Program-made: the position numbers and the translations under genes | From: Rosistilla oblonga | GTDB lineage: Bacteria; Planctomycetota; Planctomycetia; Pirellulales; Pirellulaceae | DNA length: 64,000 nucleotides | Assembly: GCF_007751715.1 (NCBI RefSeq) | Contig: NZ_CP036292.1 | Coordinates: forward strand, 2,356,001-2,420,000 | Direction of reading: 5' to 3' | Notes under the pieces: generated by a model | What the model was told of the DNA's origin: nothing | What the model saw: only the letters and a program-made list of their open reading frames with translations | Database searches by the model: none | Shown here: positions 12,101-21,998 of the stretch, one piece after another | How the letters are laid out: each line of letters begins with the position of its first letter | Numbering within the stretch: the first letter of the stretch is position 1

Positions 12101-12176
12101 TGGTGAGTCCGGCAAGCTACTCCCGTGGGCTCGACTTTCGCGATCCCAATGGTTCGGCCGTCGCCAACCGCGCTAG
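6105..12176 (+). CDS. Giant hybrid: pseudokinase, STAND/AAA ATPase, TPR-like, GAF, histidine kinase, receiver, HPt
   Basis: About 2,023 residues from the ATG at 6105; upstream in-frame TTG 5940 and ATG 5991 are alternatives. Order of parts: Ser/Thr-kinase fold (about 15-285), AAA_16/STAND ATPase with AESGMGKT P-loop and LTLDD Walker B (300-640), a helical TPR-like region (650-1220), GAF (1240-1375), coiled coil, HisKA with [11 protein letters not shown] (His about 1442), HATPase with NAVKF, DDTGAGM and [10 protein letters not shown] boxes, receiver with phospho-Asp in LMDMQMP (about 1746), and an HPt domain with [12 protein letters not shown] (His about 1933). The kinase domain lacks key residues: VAIK lysine is Arg, HRD is QRD, DFG is CGY. 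It is therefore probably a signalling scaffold whose output runs through the His-Asp-His relay. No membrane segment was seen. The input signal is unknown. Confidence 0.9.
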   Translation: MTHPSFSNETLTIGEKRYQILDRLPNSPVVCGYRGRDLQTDERVVLREVPKRLFRDSGLARFMNEARLTSGLSCETYSHPLEFELSDDHLRLVYAEVPGTPLSARIGKARFTPRDTMRIARDLLVALDGVHQIGCIQRDLRPSKIIIRPDGLAVLCGYLPLRSPDGLGCNDALSREYASYMSPELSGVIDHDVAEVSDLYSLGHVLNACLTGVPAFDGEVNEILYQHMTSDPAPERFSVETPDLVIKFIEKLICKEPRDRYQSARAALFDVDKILSFIEAGIVAPKFVIGTADRRTVLIEPAFVGRQEQTNELRLGIEDAHCGRFHKILMVAESGMGKTRMLNEISTAAARKGFLILNGRSTQHTGQQPNAAWLQMVDQLAKLLVNDGILRAQTTRRMEDFREEVITAMPAIANVLGWTGTRLSGPEELGQGRIILAFRTLFANLGTADRCVMLTLDDCQWIDDQSMRVLTEISEANAQHLFLLAVMRPETTACEQLKQALQVSHTTTLGPLSNHAVKQLALSMAGPLPSVAIEVVQKYAEGSPFMAAAVLRGMVESNVLTVENEAWKIDHHLLSNFQAADNSSEILVDRLTRLPASSRKLLTAAAVIGHDFSLDAAASLAGMEMADAHGAFKPARAHRLVWSRPNSMFSFVHDKIRAAILSGIGDETKRSMHGQLGRYLESHFPEQVFDIAYHFDAADMHVEALSYALSAAKVALKSFSLASAQTQLSIAARALQHAETSTRHQVESMMSEVLMLRGQYDQTEEWLEAAERSAVTDKDRAKVAMKRGELHFKRGNKDVAVEYFEASLKQLGQTVCRNKLQLSWHIGIELIRQIRNSMFPSLCGRRQGEPSEAEQMALSLYSQIAHAYWYTRDQYYTLWAHLRGMNAAERYPANQYLAQAYSEHAPAMSLMRWETRGIQYAKRSLEMRKTLDDLWGQGQTRNFFSILLYSFARFEACIEQARLAVEILERTGDYWEVHIARYQLAASYYRIGKCEEAVRHSQVNYQSAVTHGDYQATGNIIDVWARASLGEIPAEILQTELQRDVIDAQRGCQVRLACGVCEFYQGRYAEAVAMFESAIEIAEQAEVCNTYISPCYSWLCSGMRKQFDTQPAKSLAQHKRRLNKLVAATKKALAYGKRFPNELPHALRECAAAAAMSGREGAAKKYFQRSLDEAERQSANLEHAETTILLEEFASELGWPTDSSACGRAIATLSRFQFASESVDDEGSLSLFDRFDTLLASGRKIATSVLPAEIYHEVCVAAQKILRGEQAFVIAISPDTDELVTYPEGQVFDTNLLAEAQRKMVTVVKDEENCNDRGIITKCHGSFLCSPIEVQGQMSAFLYITNKRFSDLFGSDEIRIADYLVSFAGAGLERADSFQKLQDLNQNLEEKVQDRILAVVERSKELELTTQQLHKTKEKLQRAKEAAENANYAKSEFLARMSHEIRTPITGILGFSELLLRGIATSEHDRTTHLETIYSNGTHLLQLLDDILDISKIEADKVEIERVTFAPTQLINEIIRSLRSKAIQKDIALNFQIDSPIPESIVSDPTRFRQIITNLVGNAVKFTDTGGVTVRLNSQGDPQSPSQLEICVDDTGAGMTPEQMQRIFEPFVQADTSTTRKHGGTGLGLSIGKRLAEALGGSLSIASTLDVGTQFTFTLPIENHADTRILSPEEATEFASQTRTQEFHKADVSGARVLVVDDCQTNRKLITYLLQDAGSEVISATNGKEAFDLLIDQKLAVDIVLMDMQMPIMDGYTAARALRNSGYDRPIVALTANAMVGDEAKCRQAGCTHYLTKPIDLDALLQIVRVGTAPSSDSLASDALAAPRQSVGESSTQQLTAPAQDQILSPPQQTPTTDQHESMADQLVASVPESIESATPPAPSQPPRDAEPLPNDWRNDFACFVIDRVSSLLPQMFDACASHNYDEIVRQSHWIKDSGGTVGLRKLSQLAAGCETAVRDHDTVQLHDTLQEMKSYLDGVQRQRADQPLSATENDKAPTGESGKLLPWARLSRSQWFGRRQPR

Positions 12177-12424
12177 CTAGCGAACCACATCTGGCGGCTC
12201 CACGCGGCACCATTCGCCGACGCCCACCAGTGTTTGGTATCGCTTTGGCAAACAGCGAATCTGCCCTGTCGCGTCAGCAACACGGCGGGCAACCCGCGGG
12301 CCGTCGCGGTATACTTCAGAGGACGCTCATCAGTCGTTCGTCGAGACTGAAAAATAAAGCTTGCGATTCCAATAGCCTCCTATTTGTTCCCGAGCCCGCC
12401 ATCGCCCACTCGCTGAAATCCGAA

Positions 12425-12961
12425 ATGCCTGCGATCCAATGCACAGGTCTTTGTGAAACTCCTTTGGGCTTGCTGGTCCACCGCTGGACAAGTGCCGGTC
12501 TGTACCAAGTGGAGCTGTGTGCGGATCCCGCGTCGCCAAAAATCAAAGCCGCTTTGGAGGGTCCCGATTCGGCGGCGACGCCCGAGATCGAAGCCTTCAC
12601 CAATCGGATCGATCAATATTTTGCGGGACAATTGACGACGTTTGATGAGATCCCGATCGACGAGTCGGATTGGCCGCCGTTTTTTGGTCAGGTCTACCGC
12701 GCATGCCGCCAAGTCGAATCGGGGCAGACGATCAGCTACCAAGAATTGGCTCGCCGAGCCGGTCGCCCGGCAGCCGCTCGAGCGGTGGGGCAGGCGATGG
12801 CGCGAAACCGAATCCCGATCGTGATTCCCTGCCACCGCATCGTGGGCAGCAGCGGACGGATGACCGGATTTTCAGCCGATGGTGGGATCGAGACCAAGCG
12901 TTGGCTGCTGGACCGCGAACGAAGCGATTCGCTGTTCGATATCGACCGAGAAACGATTTGA
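12425..12961 (+). CDS. Methylated-DNA--protein-cysteine S-methyltransferase (MGMT/Ogt)
   Basis: The 178-residue protein is a suicide enzyme that removes methyl groups from O6-methylguanine in DNA. The active-site motif IPCHRIVG carries the acceptor cysteine at about residue 136. The DNA-binding helix is in the preceding AARAVGQAMARNRIPI segment, and the C-terminal MTGFSADGGIETKRWLL is typical. The start at 12425 gives the usual length; the frame is open further upstream (to 12125), but that part overlaps the kinase gene and looks non-coding. Confidence 0.93.
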   Translation: MPAIQCTGLCETPLGLLVHRWTSAGLYQVELCADPASPKIKAALEGPDSAATPEIEAFTNRIDQYFAGQLTTFDEIPIDESDWPPFFGQVYRACRQVESGQTISYQELARRAGRPAAARAVGQAMARNRIPIVIPCHRIVGSSGRMTGFSADGGIETKRWLLDRERSDSLFDIDRETI

Positions 12962-12977
12962 TTATCGATTGAAACGT

Positions 12978-13002
12978 CGCGGCGGGAAAAGCTTCCGCCG
13001 CG
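12978..13002. terminator. Hairpin between convergent genes
   Basis: An 8-bp perfect stem (CGCGGCGG with CCGCCGCG, loop of 9) lies between the MGMT stop and the end of the small membrane-protein gene. No T-tract follows, so it may terminate poorly or act as a 3-prime RNA stabiliser for both transcripts. Confidence 0.45.
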
Positions 13003-13020
13003 GGAGAATGAGCCGGCGGT

Positions 13021-13245
13021 CTAGATCAAGACGTAGACAGCCAGCACCGAAGTCATCAGCATCGTCACCGCGATCAACCACCAATTACGTGGCTGGGTGA
13101 GCCGATGCTCGCTGGCCAGCTGCCGCACCGCCGCTCGAGCGGTTTCGACGTCGGCGCCGGTCTCTTCGCAACATGCAACGACGGCGTCATGCCAATTGCC
13201 TTGCTGAAGGAGATGAAGCACAAGATCCTTCTGTGAATCCGTCAT
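13021..13245 (-). CDS. Small tail-anchored protein with an L7/L12-like helical motif
   Basis: The 74-residue protein has a soluble helical part (about 1-48) and a single C-terminal membrane segment (WWLIAVTMLMTSVLAVYVLI). The soluble part, with GNWHDAVVACCEETGADVETARAAVRQL, resembles the helix-turn-helix seen at the C-terminus of ribosomal protein L7/L12 (K-x-x-R-E-x-T-G-x-x-L-x-x-A-K-x-x-V), but the lysines are not kept. Composition and codon use look coding. Function is unknown; a membrane-tethered adaptor is a guess. Confidence 0.62.
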   Translation of the reverse strand: MTDSQKDLVLHLLQQGNWHDAVVACCEETGADVETARAAVRQLASEHRLTQPRNWWLIAVTMLMTSVLAVYVLI

Positions 13246-13583
13246 AAAATTATCGTGAATCTGTAGTGGGGATACCGATGCTAGGTTCAGCTAACTCGCG
13301 GTGGAGTGCCGGTTGGGGCGGTAAGCAGAGCGACACGGAAAGCGTGTCCTCCCTAAACGTCTAGCTCGGGACACAAAACATTTGGGTATTTTAGGAAGGC
13401 CAGGGTGCATTCGCTAGGCCCTGCCACAAAATCCGCCAGCAATCGCTCCGTTGAGGTTGTTATTTCCGGGATATCCCCATAGATTATCAACCTACAGCGC
13501 TGCGCAACCGCTATGCCGCAACCGCCACAAAACCCGTAAACTATTATTTAACAAGCATTTAAGACGTCGGAGTCCAACCTCCC
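13246..13583. other. Intergenic region upstream of the small basic protein gene
   Basis: About 340 bases between divergent genes. The end nearest 13530-13560 is AT-rich and probably carries the promoter of the downstream gene, but no box pair with good spacing could be fixed. No RNA gene or repeat could be supported. Confidence 0.35.
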
Positions 13584-13790
13584 ATGACCATGGATAAAAG
13601 CCTGAAAGTTCAGGCCGGAGCTATCAAGAGTCGTAATGTCCTGACCCGTGCCGAGCGAATCTCACGGTTGCAGGAACTCGATAAGTGGACCGAGGATTCG
13701 GCAGTCGTTGGCATGGCCAAGGTGCGAGTTCAAAAGGTTTCGCTGAAGAAAAAGAAGAAGGTCAAGAAAGAAGACGACAAGAAGAAGTAA
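13584..13790 (+). CDS. Small basic protein (TIGR04137-like)
   Basis: The 68-residue protein begins MTMDKSLKVQAGAIKSRNVL and ends in a lysine-rich tail (LKKKKKVKKEDDKKK). The S-L-K...R-N-V-L-T-R-A-E-R pattern matches the small basic protein family of Planctomycetes, Verrucomicrobia and Chlamydiae, whose members are suspected to associate with ribosomes or RNA. A strong intrinsic terminator 43 bases downstream suggests a highly expressed single-gene transcript. Confidence 0.82.
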   Translation: MTMDKSLKVQAGAIKSRNVLTRAERISRLQELDKWTEDSAVVGMAKVRVQKVSLKKKKKVKKEDDKKK

Positions 13791-13832
13791 TCGCTTCCCC
13801 CTTGTCTTGGTCTCTTTTTACATACAAAAAAG

Positions 13833-13861
13833 CGGCTCGATCCGATCGAGCCGTTTTTTTT
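13833..13861 (+). terminator. Intrinsic terminator of the small basic protein gene
   Basis: The inverted repeat CGGCTCGATC / GATCGAGCCG (effective stem about 8-9 bp, tiny loop) is followed directly by eight Ts. It also precedes uvrB and would insulate it. Confidence 0.88.
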
Positions 13862-13973
13862 CGTGCGCCCGCAGCTGCATTTCTGCCCCCCAGGGGACCG
13901 CTGCCCGCTGGGCAAGCCAATCGTTGTGGGTGAGAATTGCAGGATTCGAATTCGACAACGCGCGGAAATTGCC

Positions 13974-16067
13974 ATGAAGCCCGATCCCCTGGCGCCAGCA
14001 GACTTCCACCTTGCCAGCCCCTTCCCCCCGGCGGGTGATCAACCGCGGGCGATCCAGTCGCTGGTCGAAGGTCTGCACACGGGCAAGCAACACCAGGTGC
14101 TGATGGGTGTGACCGGGTCGGGCAAGACCTACACGATGGCCAACGTGATCCAGCAGATGAAGCGGCCGACGCTGGTGCTCAGCCACAACAAGACGCTCGC
14201 CGCCCAACTCTATTCGGAATTCAAAGAGTTTTTCCCCGAGAACGCTGTCCACTATTTCGTCAGCTATTACGACTACTACCAGCCCGAAGCCTACATCCCG
14301 CAGCGCGATGTCTACATCGAAAAGGATTCGTCGATCAACGAAGAGATCGATCGGCTGCGACTAGCGTCGACAAGTTCGCTGATCAGCCGCCGCGATGTGA
14401 TCATCGTCGCGAGCGTTTCGAGTATCTATGGCCTCGGTTCGCCGCGAGACTACAAAGAGATGGTCGTGCCGCTGAAGGTTGGCGAATCGTTCGACCGCGA
14501 CGCCCTCTTGCTGCGGTTGATCGACATCCAATACAGCCGCAACGACGTGAACTTCGAACGCAGCAAGTTCCGCGTCCGCGGCGACTGTATCGAGCTGTGG
14601 CCCAGTTACGAAGAGTTTGCCTTGCGGATCGAGATGTGGGGCGATGAGATCGAACAGATCTCGATGATTCGGCCCGTCTCGGGCGAGATCATCGGCCGCA
14701 CCGACGAGGTCTACGTCTACCCGGCGAAACACTTTGTGATGCCCGAGGACCGAATTGCCGCAGCGATCGAATCGCTGCAGCAGGAACTCGAGGAGCAACT
14801 CGAAAAGATGAAGGGCCAAGGCAAGCTACTGGAGGCACAGCGGCTGTCGGCGAGGACCCGCTTTGACCTCGAAATGATGCAAGAGGTAGGCCATTGCCCG
14901 GGGATCGAAAACTACAGCCGCCCGCTGTCGGGCAAGCCGCCGGGGGCCACTCCCGATACGCTGTACGACTATTTCCCCAAGGATTTCCTGGTCTTTGTCG
15001 ATGAATCGCACGTCACCGTCCCTCAGATCCGAGCGATGTTTGCCGGCGACCAAAGCCGCAAGAACACCTTGGTCGAACACGGATTCCGGCTGCCGAGCGC
15101 GCTCGACAATCGGCCGCTGAAATTCGAAGAGTGGGAACAAAAATCGGGGCAGACCGTTTTCGTCTCGGCGACTCCGAGCGATTACGAATTGGAACAAACG
15201 CACGGCGAAGTCGTCGAGCAATTGATTCGGCCGACCGGACTGCTGGATCCATTGGTCGAAGTCCTGCCAGCCCACGGACAGGTGAACCATCTAGTTGGCG
15301 AGATCCGCAAGCGAGCCGAGAAAGACGAACGCGTGCTGGTCACAGCGCTCACGAAACGGCTGGCCGAAGACCTCTCCAGTTACTTCCAAGAACAAGGGCT
15401 CCGCTGCCGCTGGCTGCACAGCGAACTGAACGCCTTCGAACGCGTCGACCTACTGAAGGAACTGCGTGAAGGAAAGTTCGACGTCCTCGTCGGGGTCAAC
15501 TTGCTCCGCGAAGGCCTCGACCTGCCCGAGGTCTCGCTAGTCGCGATCCTCGATTCCGACAAAGAAGGCTTTTTGCGCAGCGAGACCAGTTTGATCCAAA
15601 CGATCGGGCGGGCTGCACGTAACGCCAACGCCCAAGTCATCTTGTACGCCGACAAGATCACTCGATCGATGCGGCTAGCGATCGACGAAACCGCTCGTCG
15701 GCGCGAGATCCAGCAGGCGTATAACCTGGAACATGGCATCACCCCCAAGACCGTAAAACGCAATATCGGATCGGGCATCGACGCCGCTGCGAAACAGCAC
15801 CGCGCTACCACCGCGGCGGCTCAAGAGCAGGGGGAAGGCAAATACGTGACGCTGGAATATATCGCCGAACTCGAAGGCGAGATGCTCACGGCGGCGGAAG
15901 AACTGGAGTTCGAACGCGCCGCGGCGCTCCGCGATCGGATCGACAGCCTGAAGGGGCAGGTCGGCAAACCGTTGATCGAAACGGCACCGGCGGAAGAAAA
16001 GTCGGGGCGAGGTCGCCGCAAAAAGGTCGCCGGTCGCCGAAGTGTCCCGCGCCCCAAAAAAGCCTAA
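13974..16067 (+). CDS. uvrB: Excinuclease ABC subunit UvrB
   Basis: The 697-residue UvrB is the damage-verifying helicase-like subunit of nucleotide excision repair and acts with UvrA and UvrC. It has Walker [11 protein letters not shown] (about residue 44), the beta-hairpin region [20 protein letters not shown], helicase motifs including [20 protein letters not shown] and [10 protein letters not shown], and a C-terminal UVR domain ([19 protein letters not shown], about 635-670) that binds UvrC. Start ATG 13974 gives [17 protein letters not shown], the usual N-terminus; the frame runs further upstream only through non-conserved residues. The tail is unusually basic ([11 protein letters not shown]). 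It is a stand-alone gene. Confidence 0.97.
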   Translation: MKPDPLAPADFHLASPFPPAGDQPRAIQSLVEGLHTGKQHQVLMGVTGSGKTYTMANVIQQMKRPTLVLSHNKTLAAQLYSEFKEFFPENAVHYFVSYYDYYQPEAYIPQRDVYIEKDSSINEEIDRLRLASTSSLISRRDVIIVASVSSIYGLGSPRDYKEMVVPLKVGESFDRDALLLRLIDIQYSRNDVNFERSKFRVRGDCIELWPSYEEFALRIEMWGDEIEQISMIRPVSGEIIGRTDEVYVYPAKHFVMPEDRIAAAIESLQQELEEQLEKMKGQGKLLEAQRLSARTRFDLEMMQEVGHCPGIENYSRPLSGKPPGATPDTLYDYFPKDFLVFVDESHVTVPQIRAMFAGDQSRKNTLVEHGFRLPSALDNRPLKFEEWEQKSGQTVFVSATPSDYELEQTHGEVVEQLIRPTGLLDPLVEVLPAHGQVNHLVGEIRKRAEKDERVLVTALTKRLAEDLSSYFQEQGLRCRWLHSELNAFERVDLLKELREGKFDVLVGVNLLREGLDLPEVSLVAILDSDKEGFLRSETSLIQTIGRAARNANAQVILYADKITRSMRLAIDETARRREIQQAYNLEHGITPKTVKRNIGSGIDAAAKQHRATTAAAQEQGEGKYVTLEYIAELEGEMLTAAEELEFERAAALRDRIDSLKGQVGKPLIETAPAEEKSGRGRRKKVAGRRSVPRPKKA

Positions 16068-16265
16068 CCAGCTGGCACCCCGAACCGGCAAACCGCCCAG
16101 CGGACACGCTGTCCAGTCGCACAAAGGCCCCTGGACGGCTGGCCTGTGCTGGAAATCTCCTTGCCCGCGACCAGCCCCAACTCTTCGGATCGCGGATCCG
16201 CGCTCGCAAGCTCTCCGCTTCGCTCCTCCCTCAGAACAACCATGTTGCGTTTGACCACCCACTGA

Positions 16266-16277
16266 TTTACATGTAAA
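16266..16277. promoter_or_regulatory. Palindromic operator candidate upstream of pirin gene
   Basis: A perfect 12-base palindrome TTTACATGTAAA lies about 50 bases before the pirin start and is followed by a second half-like TTTACGTGAC. The arrangement suits a small repressor dimer controlling the downstream gene. The regulator is not identifiable. Confidence 0.4.
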
Positions 16278-16325
16278 CTATTTACGTGACGCCTAAATGT
16301 TTTAACAAAGCAAAGGAGAATCGCA

Positions 16326-17024
16326 ATGATCAAAGTTCGCAAAGCCGACGACCGCGGGCATGCCGACCACGGCTGGCTCGATGCGCACCACACTTTTTCG
16401 TTCGCATCGTATCGAGACGCGACGCAGATGGGTTTTCGCGCCTTGCGGGTGATGAACGAGGACCGCATCGCTGCCGGACAAGGATTCGGGACACACCCGC
16501 ACCGCGACATGGAGATCGTTACCTATGTCCTGGAGGGAGCATTGGAACATAAGGATTCGCTCGGCAACGGCGAAGTCTTGCGGCCGGGCGAGTTCCAACG
16601 AATCACCGCGGGGACAGGAATCACGCACAGTGAATTTAACCCTTCGGCCGACGAACCGACTCATCTTTACCAGATCTGGCTGCACCCGAACCGATCGGGG
16701 ATCGAGCCGAGCTATGAACAGAAGCGCTTCGACGATGACAAACTTTCCAACGCCCTACGCTTGGTCGCCTCGCCCGACAGTTCAGACGGTTCGCTTTTGA
16801 TCCATCAGGATGCTCGGATCTACCTGTCGAAGCTGGACGCAAACCACTCCGTTCAGACGCCGCTCGCCGCAGGACGACACGGCTGGTTACAAGTCCTCCG
16901 CGGATCGATCACGCTCAACGGCGAAGCCTTAGACACCAGCGACGGCGCGGCGATCAGCGATGAACCGACACTAGAGCTCACCGCCACGACCGACGCCGAA
17001 ATCATGCTCTTCGATCTCGCCTAA
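16326..17024 (+). CDS. Pirin family protein (YhaK-like cupin)
   Basis: The 232-residue bicupin starts with MIKVRKADDRGHADHGWL and contains the metal-binding cupin motif GFGTHPHRDMEIVTYVLEG (His-x-His...Glu) and the second pirin block AGTGITHSEFN. Pirins are iron-binding cupins; some bacterial members have quercetinase activity or act in redox sensing, and the substrate here is unknown. A good ribosome-binding site (AGGAGA, 6 bases before the ATG) fixes the start. It is a single gene preceded by the TTTACATGTAAA palindrome. Confidence 0.92.
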   Translation: MIKVRKADDRGHADHGWLDAHHTFSFASYRDATQMGFRALRVMNEDRIAAGQGFGTHPHRDMEIVTYVLEGALEHKDSLGNGEVLRPGEFQRITAGTGITHSEFNPSADEPTHLYQIWLHPNRSGIEPSYEQKRFDDDKLSNALRLVASPDSSDGSLLIHQDARIYLSKLDANHSVQTPLAAGRHGWLQVLRGSITLNGEALDTSDGAAISDEPTLELTATTDAEIMLFDLA

Positions 17025-17086
17025 GCGTTCATCGACGGCAGGCCGTCACGGCTGAAGTTCGAACGCGTTCAGCAGCCGCTCCCATT

Positions 17087-17803
17087 TCAGCCGTCGAGCA
17101 AGAACTGCCCGATGACTCCCAACAGGAAACCAAACACCGCCCCGATCGCCGGTGCCCGCTGGCTCTCGCTACGCGACTGCGGCGCCAGATCTTGAAACGT
17201 CAGATACAGGATCCCGCTGGCGGCGAAGAGCATGATAAAGCCGACGACGCTGGGGTATTCCGCCAGATGATGGTACCCGATCCAACCGGCCAGCGGCCCC
17301 AGCGGAACGCAGGCGGCGAGCATCAAAACCAACTTGCCGCCGCGAACATTGCCGCTCACTCTCAACTCGCGAAATGCATTAAAACCCTCGGGCAGGTTCT
17401 GCAACGCGATCAACACCGCCAACAGCGCACCGGTGCTTTCACCATGCGCGAACGCCGCTCCCAACGCGATCGCTTCGGGAATAAAGTCGGACAGCATCGC
17501 CACCAATTGAGCGATCGAACTCTGCGACCGAGCCAGCAAGGTCTCCAGCCCCCAAAACGCGATCGCCCCGGCAACAAACGCCGCCACGATCCATCCCAAC
17601 GACAACGCCTTCACGCCATCGGGGACCAGCACCAACGCCACCGCAGAGATCAATACGCCGCCGCCAAACGCGATCACGCTGTGCCGCAACTCCTCCTCGA
17701 GCCACTGAGGCGATATCCGCTCGACCATCGCGATCGCGCCGCCGATCGGAATCGCCGCTCCCGCCATCGTCGTCAACAACAACACCTGCACTAGCTCGCT
17801 CAC
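17087..17803 (-). CDS. ZIP-family metal transporter
   Basis: The 238-residue inner-membrane protein has about eight hydrophobic segments and the two ZIP signature regions, LSDFIPEAIALGAAFA and LQNLPEGFNAFRE, which carry the intramembrane metal ligands. It likely imports zinc or another divalent cation. I chose GTG at 17803 because AGGAG (17809-17813) stands at ideal distance; an upstream ATG at 17899 would add an unlikely arginine-rich stretch. The gene is divergent from the YihY gene. Confidence 0.88.
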   Translation of the reverse strand: MSELVQVLLLTTMAGAAIPIGGAIAMVERISPQWLEEELRHSVIAFGGGVLISAVALVLVPDGVKALSLGWIVAAFVAGAIAFWGLETLLARSQSSIAQLVAMLSDFIPEAIALGAAFAHGESTGALLAVLIALQNLPEGFNAFRELRVSGNVRGGKLVLMLAACVPLGPLAGWIGYHHLAEYPSVVGFIMLFAASGILYLTFQDLAPQSRSESQRAPAIGAVFGFLLGVIGQFLLDG

Positions 17804-18170
17804 GCCAACTCCTTTATTTGCTGACGGTCCATCTCGTCGACCACGCCAACGTAACAACAAATCTCCCGCTCGCGACACATGTTTCGCATCGCCAAACAAG
17901 CAAACGAAAAACCGTTCACCGGGACCAGCAAATGGTAACAGAGCGAACCAAAGAGAGCGACTAAAGAGCGATTACCACCGGACTACTGTTCGCTCTTCGA
18001 CCGACCTGTTGGATGATTGGACAGCGCGAGCGCCGGCTTCCTGGCGACGCTGACTGCAGGCGAGGGCGGCATGCGATTTGCGGGCGATCCCTTCCTCGCC
18101 CCGACGGCTGCAACGTCGGCCGCGGGCCAAACCGCTGACGCACGCACCGCACTCCAACCTTGGCAATCGG
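17804..18170. other. Intergenic region between divergent ZIP and YihY genes
   Basis: About 370 bases. The ZIP ribosome-binding site is at its left end. An overlapping open frame (starting 18017) runs in another frame through the YihY gene and is rich in Arg and Gly, as expected of a shadow. No operator, RNA or repeat could be supported. Confidence 0.35.
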
Positions 18171-19085
18171 ATGGATTTTCTAAAACAGACCTTTTCGGAG
18201 TTCTCCAAAGACCGCTGCACCACCTTGGCTGCGGCACTTGCCTACTACACCACTTTTGCGCTGCCGCCGCTGCTGTATCTTCTACTGACCGTGCTGACCT
18301 ACGGGTTGTCAGTCGCCTACGAGAGCGACAGGGCACACGACAAAGCGGAAGCGGTACTGGAAGACCAGGCGGCGGACATGCTGGGGAATCCAGCGGCCGC
18401 CGAGGGGATCACCACGATCCTGCAGCAGAACCGCGAATCGAGCGGCACGTGGTGGAAGACGGCGATCAGTTTTGTGGGAATCATCGTCGGAGCGACCGGC
18501 GTAGTCGGCGCGCTGCAAGACGCGTTGAACCGCGTCTGGGAAGTCAAACCCAATCCGAATGCCTCCACATTGTGGACGATCATCAGCAAACGATTGCTCT
18601 CCTTTGCGATGATCCTAGGACTGGGATTCCTGCTGCTCGTCTCCCTCGTTGTCTCATCGGTTCTTTCCACCGCAGGCCAACAACTGGGAGAGCTGATCGG
18701 GATCAGCGGCATCGTGGCTCGCACGATCAACTACAGCGTTCAAGCTGCCGTGGTCTTTACCATCTTCGCGGCAATCTTCCGATTCATGCCCGACGCCGAC
18801 GTCCGCTGGCGCGACGTAATGGTGGGCGCCGCGATAACGACGGCTCTATTTTTAGTCGGCCGGTGGGGCATGCAGATCTATTTCGGATTCAGCGAACCGG
18901 GGGCACAGCTAGGATCCGCGGCGGCTTCGCTGGCGGTGATCCTCGTCTGGGTCTACTACAGCGCGATGATCGTACTGCTGGGCGCCGAGGCGACTCAGGT
19001 CTACGCGGCGCGATTCGGCCACGGAATCCAACCCGAGAAACACGCCGTCCAAGTGGTCGAGCAGGTCCGCCACTCTCGATCGTAG
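18171..19085 (+). CDS. YihY/BrkB family inner-membrane protein
   Basis: The 304-residue protein begins MDFLKQTFSEFSKDRCTTLAAALAYYTTFALPPLL, the diagnostic YihY N-terminus (A-A-A-L-A-Y-Y). About six membrane segments follow, with the conserved LGSAAASLAVILVWVYYSA and GAEATQVYA near the C-terminus. The family was once called RNase BN in error; it is an integral membrane family of unsettled function. Start ATG 18171 fits the family N-terminus. Confidence 0.93.
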   Translation: MDFLKQTFSEFSKDRCTTLAAALAYYTTFALPPLLYLLLTVLTYGLSVAYESDRAHDKAEAVLEDQAADMLGNPAAAEGITTILQQNRESSGTWWKTAISFVGIIVGATGVVGALQDALNRVWEVKPNPNASTLWTIISKRLLSFAMILGLGFLLLVSLVVSSVLSTAGQQLGELIGISGIVARTINYSVQAAVVFTIFAAIFRFMPDADVRWRDVMVGAAITTALFLVGRWGMQIYFGFSEPGAQLGSAAASLAVILVWVYYSAMIVLLGAEATQVYAARFGHGIQPEKHAVQVVEQVRHSRS

Positions 19086-19243
19086 CCACGCCCGGCCAAC
19101 GCATATCGCGACGTCGCGACAACAACAAGAAAACCTGCCGTCACCCCGAAACCGCGTCCCCAAAAACAGAACCCCGATTAAACATCGACGTGCAGGCACG
19201 ATCAGCTGACGCGATGCAACGGACACTTCCGCAACGCAACTAC

Positions 19244-19273
19244 AAAAAAACACCCAGCCGATTTGGCTGGGTG
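19244..19273 (-). terminator. Intrinsic terminator of rpsA
   Basis: Read on the minus strand: a 9-bp perfect stem (CACCCAGCC paired with GGCTGGGTG, loop of 5) is followed by seven Ts. It lies 63 bases beyond the rpsA stop and fits a strong factor-independent terminator. Confidence 0.88.
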
Positions 19274-19335
19274 TTTCGATTGAACGTTTTCTATTGTCGC
19301 GATGGTCGGCTCAGCCGCACCGCTTACAACGGAAC

Positions 19336-21108
<1,773 letters not shown>

Positions 21109-21400
21109 GAAAGACTCAGTTGCTGAGGATCGGATTCGCGTGGCTGCTTGTCGTAAACGGCTTTTGATTAGACGCCATGTTTACGAAGCTTCGATGAGAA
21201 GCTAAAACGCGATCCCAGCGGGGTTAGAGTATTGCCGAGCTGCTCTCAATCGACCCTTGCGATTGACAATAAAAAACAGCGATAGCAACACGAAAGGCTA
21301 TCAGAATCGCCTAGTCGCCACAACGGACGTCGTCGTTTCCCCCGGCAATATTCCAATCAAATTCAAACAAAACCGGAACCAGGATCGTTTAACACAGCCC

Positions 21401-21874
21401 ATGAGCAACGCATCTTCTCTGATTTACGCCATCGGCGGCGATCACGCCGGATTCCCGCTGAAATCGGTGGTCACTCAAACCCTCACCGATCAGCATCTGC
21501 AGATCATCGATTGCGGCGCTCACGATGAAACCAGCAGCGATTTCCCCGACTTCGCCCTTGCCGTTGGCGAAGCGATCCGATCGGGAAAAGCCGACCGTGG
21601 GATCCTGGTCTGCGGCAGTGGCGTCGGCGTCAGCGTGGCAGCTAACAAAATCCCCGGCATCCGCGCCGCGCTGTGCCACGATAGCTATTCCGCCCGCCAA
21701 GGGGTCGAACACGACGACATGAACGTGTTGTGCATCGGAGCCCGGATCATCGGCCCCGAGCTAGCAATGGAATGCATCCGCGCATTCATGAACGCTCGCT
21801 ACACCCCTTCGGAACGCCACGCGCGACGCTTGGCCAAGCTGCTGGAAATCGAAAAGCGATTCATGAAGGCGTAA
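21401..21874 (+). CDS. rpiB: Ribose-5-phosphate isomerase B
   Basis: The 157-residue RpiB/LacAB-fold enzyme interconverts ribose 5-phosphate and ribulose 5-phosphate. It shows the N-terminal IGGDHAGFPLK, the catalytic cysteine in GILVCGSGVGVSV (about residue 71) and ALCHDSYSARQGVEHDDMNVLCIGAR with active-site His and Arg. The start at ATG 21401 gives the family length; an upstream extension in the open frame has no similarity. It works with zwf (54.7 kb) in the pentose phosphate pathway. Confidence 0.95.
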   Translation: MSNASSLIYAIGGDHAGFPLKSVVTQTLTDQHLQIIDCGAHDETSSDFPDFALAVGEAIRSGKADRGILVCGSGVGVSVAANKIPGIRAALCHDSYSARQGVEHDDMNVLCIGARIIGPELAMECIRAFMNARYTPSERHARRLAKLLEIEKRFMKA

Positions 21875-21998
21875 ACGCCATCGCAGCCACGGCCGTTTCG
21901 CAGCGGCCTCTGCTAGCATCTGGAACCGGGCTGACTTTGATGTCAGCCGATCCGCCCAGGAGCCGGCCCTGCCGACTCCTGAAACCTTCCCACCGCTG

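Noticed and set aside
13246-13583. Possible small RNA upstream of the small basic protein
   Set aside because: No hairpin-plus-T-tract or conserved RNA fold could be recognised.
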